Part shown: one piece after another, positions 56,080 through 64,000 of the stretch
How positions within the stretch are numbered: the stretch's first letter is position 1
Layout: the number at the start of each line of letters is the position of its first letter
Source: Gibbula magus
Lineage: Eukaryota; Mollusca; Gastropoda; Trochida; Trochidae
Assembly (NCBI GenBank): GCA_936450465.1
Contig: OW388296.1
Location: 17,278,526-17,342,525, forward strand
Reading direction: 5' to 3'
DNA: 64,000 nucleotides
Program-made: the position numbers and the translations under genes
Notes under the pieces: generated by a model
Seen by the model: only the letters and a program-made list of their open reading frames with translations
Databases searched by the model: none
Told to the model about the DNA's origin: nothing

Positions 56080-59000
56080 GTGATAATGAATATGCATGGA
56101 TATTGTTTGCTGTCTTAAATCACAATTCATTTTAACTTTCTTTATTTGCTATCATAAACTATCAGTGATTCATTGAAGGCAAGCCTATATTGACGAACAG
56201 AATACTTAGTCGTTATCACAACAGGCCAATATTTGCAAATCATCAGTTCTAAAATGGGTTGTAAACGTCAGCCTTTCAATGTTTAAACATAAATGCAAAG
56301 ACGAAATGAAAAAAAAACTTAATATAGTTTGAAACTCCAATCAGTTCTACTTGGAAACACCGTCAACTTTTATGTGATTGAAGGCTTAGAATTGATCAAG
56401 TTATTGCAAAGCTGAGTGAAATAACCACTTTTTATCAACGATTTATTGAATGTGATTTGATACCAGAGATACCCTAAAATTGAGAAAATTGTGAATGAGT
56501 GAAAATCTCCCATTTGCTATATAGAATGGATTTTTCTGGAAATTTAGTGGGATATTTAAAGGGAGGATTCTGTCCCCATCTTGTACCTAATTTTACAACT
56601 TTTTTAATAACTAAAGACATACACTGAAAGAGTATTCATATAGTAACACATAACATGTCATAAAATTGCTGTTATGCTGTAGCAAAGTTTTCCCCACTCA
56701 CACGGCCGATGAATGGCTTCAGTTCTCATTGTTTTTATTTTTCAACAAATGTGCGCTTGTGTTTATCAAGAAGTGAAATATAAAGTCATCAAAATATTAC
56801 CTTCATTATCTTTCGATTTGACTGTGTTTTAATCATGTATTAATAACTTATGTGTAAACAAGGATATCCTCTTGAATTTCGTTTCCACAAGAAATACCCC
56901 GATAAAACTCTCCTTTTAAATATATCCTCGCGTTATCAATATTTGTGCACCTAACACATAACAACTGGCTTGGCACAATGATAAAAGTTTCAACAAACCT
57001 TTTTAATATTTTTATGCCCCCGAATCGGAGATTCCGGGGGTATATTGTTTTTCACCTGTCCGTCTGTGTGTTTGTCCACAAAAACGTTAACCTTGGCCAT
57101 AACTTTAGATTGCGCAGAGCTAGGGCTTTAATACTTGGCATGTGCATACCTTGTGATGAGACCTTTCACATGAGGTCATTATATTTGACCTTGACCTTGC
57201 CGCAGTGGACATTTTCCGAAAACTTTAACCTTGGCCATAACTTTGGATTGCTCAGAGCTAGGGCTTTAATACTTGGCATGTGCATACATGTACCTTGTTA
57301 TGAGAACTTTCAGATGATGTCATCATATTTGACCTTGTGACCTTGCCGCAGTGGACATTTTCAGAAAACTTTAACCGTTGCCATAACTTTGGTATATCCG
57401 GGGGCATCTGTGTTTAACAAACACATCTTGTTTTTTTAATAAAAACGTACATTTCAATAGTTGACATAATCACTATCATAGCGGGGGAAGCCATTTTGAA
57501 GTTGACACTATCTGGTTCAGATATATTCTCTTCAAGTTCGGTTTTAGCCTTACAAAAATAACTTTTATTCAAAATTTAACTCTTAACTAATAAGGATTAT
57601 GTCCAAAACAGGCCTTCTGAGATTGATTCCCAACGAAGTATCCCACCTGCCGAGGTCATGACTTCTTAGCATCAGTATTTGGCAAGGTGTAGGACCAAAA
57701 GGGAACTTCTGCCAGTCATGATTGTCATTTTTAACTCATCAGGCCTGTAAAAGCCAGATAGGATTATGGCATCGTCTGTCTGGCGTCGTCCGTAAACTTT
57801 TAAGTTTTTCGACTTCTCCAGAGGAATCGCTACACCCCCAAAGCTGTAATTTGGTGGGTGAGTACCCATTACCTAGGGGGTCAAAGTTTTTTCATCACGA
57901 ATTCCAACGCCAACAAATATGGCCGCCAGAGACGTTAAAAGTGAAACCTTTAAACGATTTCTTCTCCGAAAGCGCTTGATATAGGAATGTGAAATTTTGT
58001 CATCATTGCTGTAGTAGTCAAATGGCAGTTTTGTGTTGCAGATATGTTAATTATTTTCTTAATATTTGTTGAAGAATGATTTTACATGATAAATAAAATC
58101 TCACCCTCGTGTCTTCTGATATCAAATATATCAACACTCGTTGATTAAAGTTACATCTTTGTGGGATGGAGATACAAGTTTGTAAACTCGGTTGAGATGA
58201 ATTATGAAATATGAACTTTGCAGGGGGTTCACCCTAAAAGCTTCAAACGACTTCTTCTCATGAACCAGCAATGAGAGATATCCAGAAACCTGTGTAGTGT
58301 TTTCTTTAAAGAATAGATGAAAGGACATATGGTCAAAATCGGATTCATTAAAATGGGATGTCAATTTGACAATTTCTCGATTTTAAATTTCTGAAATCGG
58401 TCCATAAAATACTTTTTAAAAAAAACGCCTTATTTAGCCCCGACGACCAGAATAAAAGTCTGCGGGTGTGTGGCCCCTGAAGGGATGACTTCTGTGACGT
58501 ATCAGAAGGAATCTGATTTTCGGCGATAGACATAATTCAACGTAATTTCGCAACATTTTGGTTGTTAATTTCACAAAGAAATCTTCAAAAAAACAACTTA
58601 AATTTCCCATATATCGAATGTTTAGATATCCATCTAGGTAATTCCGCAGATGACAATTACATAATTCTACATAAACATGTCTTTTTGGCGATGTAATACA
58701 CCTCATAAATTCATTTAGCGGCAGTGATAATCATCATTGATTAATTAACGAGAGTCGGCGGAGAAGCTGTCTAGCCGGACCAGTCTGTCGCTTATCACAG
58801 TCACGCCTCAGTGAGCATTTACAAAATGATTCGCCCTACTGATTGCGCTAGTGTTAAAATAGGCGAATTAAAATCGTTTTAATTATCAATTGCAAGTGTA
58901 TATTGTCTCGATTTTCTGCTCAATTGATTCCGATGTACAATATACGTAGAGGTAATCATCTGTCATTCTTGAGAAAAATTCATTTCATCAGATCTTTAAA

Positions 59001-62000
59001 AGATGGAGATTATGATTTGTAAATTTCATTACTGAAACTTTGATACTTTGATTGTGACAGGGGTTCATATAAAGGTATATTTTCCATCTCAGAAACCAAT
59101 GACCCTAGAACACTCTAATTTGAGGACAGCATCTATGTTTAGTGAATGAATATCAAGAGTTCCAAATTTCAAATCTTTTGGATGAAAAGTAAGAAAGTTA
59201 TAAGTGAAAACACTTTAGTGGTTTACCATTTTGCTAACATTAACGCTAAATGTTAGCAATGTTTATATTTGGATTAAAGGTGTTTTCGAGAGCTTTCTAA
59301 TGCATTTTTCATTATATTTGTATCATAGACATTAAGCAAGATAGAACTTATTTTATTTTTGCAATTTAACTCTATTTTCTATGTATCTGTCAGGTGGGAT
59401 CAGGTTTCCCTGCAGCCCAGTAATTGGTTGATATCTGCTTAGGATTGCATAAAATCAGCTCTAATTAGATACAAGGGGAACCCAATCATGTAGAATCACG
59501 AGTGTAAAATCTCGTTTTTGTACATAAAATACCCAGTTGTCATATCTGAGGAGTACCATTGTATTAAAATACACTATCAAAATCGACTTTGCTCAATTAT
59601 ACTAACCATTACCAAAACAAGGGGTAAATACCCAATAAGTAAAAAAAGTATCTGGAGCACTGATGAATGTAACAAATTAGGTTTAGAATTATTAAATGAA
59701 AATGGTTAAGATCATAATGACAGAAATAAGGGAGTTTTGTTTGATATTCTGCAGGTATTTCCTCCATGGAGTGTGTCGGGAAGGTGACACGTGCCGGTAC
59801 TCACATGATCGGTCAACTCCGGTCTCCATGGTCTGTCGCTTCTACCAGAAGGGAAGCTGTACATATGGAGATAAATGCAGGTAACTACACAGTTAGTTTA
59901 TGAACATATATAGAGGATATTGATGTTATCACTTATCTCTCATCCAGTGACGCGGTAAAGCTGGTATTTTCACGAGAGGTGCATTGGGCAGTAATAAGAA
60001 ATTTTTCTCATATTGAGAAAACTGAGTCTGTTACCACTTTGCATACAATATATCACTATGTCTGCAGATTGGAGGACTTCATGCATTGCCCATAGATGTA
60101 ATAATTTCCAGTTTGTGACTGTTAACATACAGATGGGATTTCTTTGAGGTTATGGTGTCTGACAGTCCTACACAGAACCTCTAATACAATACCACAGATG
60201 ATAATTTTTGACGAATCAGTTGATTTTTTCAGTTATGTTCTGTCACACTTGTATTGATTTTCATCCATAGGTTTCCTTCAGACTCCATACATTTGTTAGA
60301 AGTTATGTTTCCTTGAAAATAATATTAGTGTGTTTGTGTTTCAGATATGACCATGTAAAACCAAGCAAAGAGGAGGCAATGACATTGAACTCCACATCCA
60401 ACAACAAGATCTCCGCCATCGATAACAACCCAAAACTGAAATTGTCAAACTGCCACAAGCCACCTCCCCTCTCCAACTCGGACTCGATGGTCAAGAGTAA
60501 CATGGTCTCACTCAAAAAGGGGGTGACGCCCACAGCTAATGCGGAAGTGTCTGTGAGCTCTGTTGGCAAGCCAGCTGAAGAGTGGGTCAAAGCCAAGGAG
60601 TTTGTGCCTGGCCAGCCGTATGAAGGATCAGGTAGGCATTGTCTTTGAGTGAAAATGTCAGACATTTGACAATTGCCTTTGCCAATAAATGTTGAGTCAG
60701 GCTATTAGGTAACATCCATGATACCTTCTACTATAATTAATTCTTATACAGAGTAGACTCAAGTTGCGGAAGGGAAGAATGTAAGAGGAGGTTGAATGAG
60801 GCAGAAGAGTGGAGATCGCTTGCTGAATGGGGAAGTGGAAAGCTGTTTCAGAATGGGGTGTTTAGAAAGATCTGGGAAACAGATGTGGGATAGGAATGGG
60901 GTTGATGGGGTTGCGGTCTATTTATCTGCCATTTTGTTTGAAATTAGAAAAACACTGTATTTTCACTAATTTTACATTTTGTGAACAATAATTTACGTTT
61001 CTGCGAAAATACAACAATAGAACCCTCTATTTACAGATGTGACTGGTGTTTGAGTATAGTTGGGGTAAGATATTTTAGAAAATTGTTGGTAGAGTTGTAA
61101 TCAGCTGTATGTAAATGGGGAGACCAAGGAGAGCAGGGAAAGAGTATGGCCAGCAGGACAGAAGAGTGGAAGAGATGGGTTTTGGGAGGGGTTGTGGGGA
61201 CTGACAAAATGAAACATATTTGACTGAAATGAGTCAAACTTGGGGGTATATTTGTTGGGATAGTGGCAAAAGGTTATGAAGAATCAAAAAACACTTTTGC
61301 AACAGCAAGGTAACTCAATGTCACAGTAAGGTGTCTTTGGCACTAATGTTGCATTTGTGGAAATGAGTATATAATATGCATATATATGTCTCAATTCTGT
61401 CTGTTTAATGGAGCAGTCAGCAGTACCTAGGCTACATGATAATTTTGAGTTTACGAATCCAGTGTTCCTGCTGGCTTTTTTAACAGCCGGTCCACGGGAC
61501 AGGCAGTCATTAAAAATACCAGTCCCCAGCAATATTATAAACCAGTCCTAAAATGTTAATGTTTGGAAAAGACTAAGTATATGTTTTTCATAAAAACAAT
61601 AATAAATGTGTGCACTTGTGAACGAACTTCATATTGTTTATAAATATCAGTGAAATGCTGGTCACATGACACTAACAGCGTGATTGAGTGACGTAAGCAG
61701 GTACTAAAAGTTTTGCGACAGTCAAAAGTAAAATCATGCATATCAATACAAATACTACAAATCAAATTGTTAGATTGTCAAAGTTCTTGTCAAGAGTAAT
61801 GTAATATTTAATGTAATTTGATTTTAATTTTATGCTGATAATTTCTCAATTGCAATCGTAGTATTCAGGTATCAACACAGTGCTATTTTTAGCCGTCACA
61901 CGTTTGCAGGATTTGAACATAACATACAATAACTTCTAAATCAAAAACTTCTAATGCTTTTCAAATGTTTTACACCTGCTAACATTTCATCAGTGATATT

Positions 62001-63576
62001 TTGAAACATACCTCAACATAAAGTTTTTGGTTAACATTGAGCTGCATGGCTGTCTAAAACTACGACATTGAAAACAGAAAATCTGCATGTTGACAACAGT
62101 GCAGACCTCCCGGATAATCCATTTTCAACACAGGGGTGGCAATTGAAAAAACTTCAAACAAATTTGATTATTGTTTCTTGGTTTGACAAATCTATCATCT
62201 AATTATTTTATTTAGACTAAAATCAATATTTATTTTCTATCAGTAATAATCGTTTAATAAGTTATTGTGCTCTATCCTATTGGAACTATGCAACTCCTGT
62301 CACCCCCATTCAAAAATAAACCAGTCCCTCTTCTTGGGGAATTGCATGGAATTAGGTCAACACCTTGATTGACTTTTCCTGTCTGAAGTTGCCATGCAGC
62401 ACTGATAAGCATTTGTTTTGATCAATTTATGATTTGTTTTGGGTGTCATTATAAGATTGACAAATGCTTATTTAACATAAATACCAAATTAAGGACTTAT
62501 TATTTATATATGCTTATTTAGGATCATTTCTGCACAAATACACAATTTTGAAATTGCCGGTCCTTGGGACCGACAGTATTGAGAAATACCGGTCCAGCTT
62601 CGAAAATTCCGGTAAAATACCGGTATTTACCAGTAATCGGGAACACTGGAATCTGCATGAGTATTCATACTTATTACTGTTGTTTTCCAGTTCCAGGGTC
62701 CTATGCTAAAGCAGCAATGATTGGATCAGCTGAAGATGAAGAGGAGCATCCTAGTGAAGATACAAGCGGCGGGGGCGAGACAGACAACTCCAAGTTGCTG
62801 TGTCCTTTCGCTGCTCATGGAGAGTGTTGGTACGGGGAGAACTGTGAATACCTCCATGGCGATATCTGTGACCTGTGTGGACTCGCAGTGCTCTACCCTG
62901 GTGACCTTGAGCAGCAGGATAAACACAGAAAGGTGAGGTGCCACAAGTCTTGTATGGATGACTGAGGGTCATTTCAACTACCAAAATTAGCTTCAAGATT
63001 TTAATTTAGGCCAGCTGAAGAGTTTGAGACCAATGTGAGGGTCTTGTGGTCTTTTGGTAACAAATTGCTTTACTTGGCTCTCAATATTATAGTTTGATAA
63101 TTGCAATACCAGCTGTCTGATTTATGAAAATCATTCCTGATTATGAGAGTTAATTACATGAAATTGGGATTGATAAACAGGAATTATGTGGTCAACTTGA
63201 ATGATTGATGATTGAGCAATGATTGATGTTTCACCTGAACAGAAAATAAATTTTCAAAGAATTCATCGGACATTAAAAAAAAACAACCAAAGATTAATGT
63301 GTAGCACCAGATCACTTGCCCAATACAACTGTAATGATCATGGAGATACATGTTGTTCCAGGAATGCATCGAACGTCATGAAAAGGACATGGAGCTGTCG
63401 TTTGCGATCGCCCGAAGTCAGGAGAAGACATGTGGAATCTGTATGGATGTAGTGGTAGAGAAGAACCCCCCAAGTGAGCGTCGGTTCGGGATCCTCCCCG
63501 GCTGCAACCACTGCTTCTGTCTCTCCTGTATACGAAAGTGGAGGTGTGCCAAGCAGTTTGAAAATAAAATTATCAG
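56021..63576 (+). CDS. MKRN1: Makorin E3 ubiquitin ligase, exons 1-5 (3' end outside window)
   Basis: Five coding exons join in phase: 56021-56079, 59755-59880, 60345-60631, 62691-62932 and 63362-63576, all with GT-AG borders. The product starts [18 protein letters not shown]. In order it shows CCCH finger 1 ([20 protein letters not shown]-x7-C-x5-C-x3-H), CCCH finger 2 ([19 protein letters not shown]), a linker with the PABP-binding motif around [13 protein letters not shown] finger 3 ([19 protein letters not shown]), the makorin-specific Cys/His segment ([13 protein letters not shown]...CIERH), and a C3HC4 RING (CGICMDVV...[14 protein letters not shown]). The last RING pair (CP.C) and the fourth CCCH finger must lie past 63576, so about 310 of an expected 400-480 residues are visible. 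Makorins bind RNA and transfer ubiquitin through the RING. The 3.7 kb intron 1 and intron 3 are filled with repeats. Ortholog-level naming (MKRN1 against a single invertebrate makorin) is inferred. Confidence 0.96.
57014..57430 (+). mobile_element. CCCCCGAATCGG-headed repeat, copy 2, in makorin intron 1
   Basis: Same start (ATGCCCCCGAATCGGAGATT) and end (tatatccgggggcat, tgtttaacaaacacatct) as 19107-19690, same orientation, but with three internal units (markers at 57089, 57226 and 57372) instead of four. Unit number has therefore changed since the copies separated. Confidence 0.85.
57737..57900 (+). repeat. TCAGGCCTGA-type repeat in makorin intron 1
   Basis: ctcatcaggcctgtaaaagc, cgtc.gtc..gtaaacttttaa, ttcgacttctccag and aatcgctacacccccaaag follow the plan of 1545-1760. 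Truncated after about 160 bp. Confidence 0.7.
58003..58155 (+). repeat. Direct repeat, right copy (partner at 55170-55317)
   Basis: Collinear with the left copy over about 145 bp apart from small indels. It lies in makorin intron 1. Confidence 0.8.
58156..59754 (+). other. Makorin intron 1, remaining part
   Basis: No exon was recognised. It ends with a gtttgatattctgcag acceptor for exon 2. Confidence 0.6.
59755..59880 (+). CDS. MKRN1: Makorin exon 2 (CCCH fingers 1 and 2)
   Basis: 126 bp between tgcag and gtaact. It encodes [17 protein letters not shown] and [15 protein letters not shown]. Starts in phase 2 and ends with AG of Arg. Confidence 0.95.
60345..60631 (+). CDS. MKRN1: Makorin exon 3 (linker with PABP-binding motif)
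   Basis: 287 bp between gtttcag and gtaggc. It completes finger 2 (YDH), then a Ser/Asn/Lys-rich linker, and [18 protein letters not shown], matching the conserved PAM2-like motif of makorins. Confidence 0.95.
61460..62648. mobile_element. 1.19 kb DNA element in makorin intron 3 with 5-bp duplications
   Basis: The left end CAGTGTTCCTG and right end CGGGAACACTG are inverted. GAATC flanks both sides (61455-61459 and 62649-62653). CAGTG-type ends with a 5-bp duplication fit the hAT/hAT5 pattern (inference). The interior repeats ccggtcc..gggacc..cagt.att clauses near each end. No transposase. It ends 42 bp before exon 4. Confidence 0.8.
62691..62932 (+). CDS. MKRN1: Makorin exon 4 (CCCH finger 3 and makorin Cys/His segment)
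   Basis: 242 bp between tgttttccag and gtgagg. It encodes [18 protein letters not shown], an acidic Ser/Gly stretch, finger 3 and [18 protein letters not shown]. Confidence 0.95.
63362..63576 (+). CDS. MKRN1: Makorin exon 5 (RING, first part)
   Basis: 215 bp between gttgttccag and gtgatt. It encodes [23 protein letters not shown] and [14 protein letters not shown], closing with KIIR. The last zinc ligands fall in the next exon, outside the window. Confidence 0.95.
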
Positions 63577-64000
63577 GTGATTGTCATCAAATTGTTGTGT
63601 TTGTTTGTGTATAGTAAAATGTATTTTGATAGCAAGTGTTTAAAATATTTTATGATATATTATCATGACCACTCTACATTTGACAGCTGTTTATATCACA
63701 ATGCATTGAGGGCCAGATAACTCCGATTATTTTCATGTTTGCTATGTTATGATTTTGACTTGGTAAACGTTCAATACATTGATTCCGCCAGCAGTCCAAC
63801 TTCCTCCGCAAGGCATAACTTGATTCGGTTTCATCACTGGCTAATTTAAGCCTTGCTGCATTTTGTATACTTTTCTGTACCGGTGTATCAGCCTGCTGCA
63901 CCTGGTGCAATCAGAAATCCCTGGCATGTGACGAAATATAGCAAGGCTTAAACAAGCCAACAATAAAGATTGGTGCAAACTATGCCTTGTGTGGGAAGTG
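63577..64000 (+). other. Makorin intron 5, start, with palindromic MITE family C copy 2
   Basis: After a gtgatt donor the intron runs off the window. At 63852-63955 agccttgctgca...aatcagaaatccctggc...gacgaaatatagcaaggctt is a diverged copy of the palindrome at 41390-41515. Confidence 0.7.

Noticed and set aside
60303..60665. 120-codon minus-strand ORF
   Set aside because: It is antisense to makorin exon 3, whose frame and splice phases are certain.

Overview
This is a 64 kb piece of animal nuclear DNA. It is AT-rich, gene-poor and crowded with repeats. Spliced genes with GT-AG introns, a makorin gene, two TMEM121-family genes and an intact mariner place it in an invertebrate animal. The dispersed repeats (mollusc-type units with a TCAGGCCTGA core, GACCTTGACC-rich tandem blocks, CCCCCGAATCGG-headed units, LINEs ending in AATC/TCAA tails) make a lophotrochozoan, probably a bivalve or other mollusc, the best guess. 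That placement is an inference; nothing here gives a species name.

Protein-coding layout: (1) 15547-18057 on the minus strand, one intact 836-residue exon for a secretory-pathway, multi-pass membrane protein of unknown function. (2) 25121-26416, a complete mariner transposon with perfect-looking inverted ends and an uninterrupted 351-residue transposase on the minus strand. (3) 29457-30476 on the plus strand and 43515-44480 on the minus strand, two convergent, intronless, diverged members of the TMEM121 family. (4) 56021 to beyond the right edge on the plus strand, a makorin-type RING/CCCH E3 ubiquitin ligase. Five coding exons were assembled here with consistent splice phases, and the 3' exons lie outside the window.

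Mobile-element layout: 6489-9033 is a 2.5 kb element with CACTG ends and dense TAAACACGTTTA-like subterminal repeats, and it carries what looks like a small spliced gene. Three 5'-truncated non-LTR retrotransposon pieces lie at 9062-10938 and 12826-14092. There are TTAA-flanked MITEs (three copies of one family, one copy of another), a 1.19 kb element with 5-bp target duplications inside makorin intron 3, a roughly 1.5 kb element at 34983-36524 holding three 434-bp tandem units, two copies of a CCCCCGAATCGG-headed repeat, a 145-bp tandem array at 4.3-5.0 kb, and several near-perfect palindromes.

The genes do not form a pathway. The two TMEM121-like genes are probably an old inverted duplication. 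The rest is a record of repeat invasion around a few host genes. The most unusual items are the small spliced gene inside the CACTG-ended element, the coding-end tandem duplications in the 3' UTR of the first TMEM121-like gene, and repeat families that carry arrays of nuclear-receptor-like half-sites.
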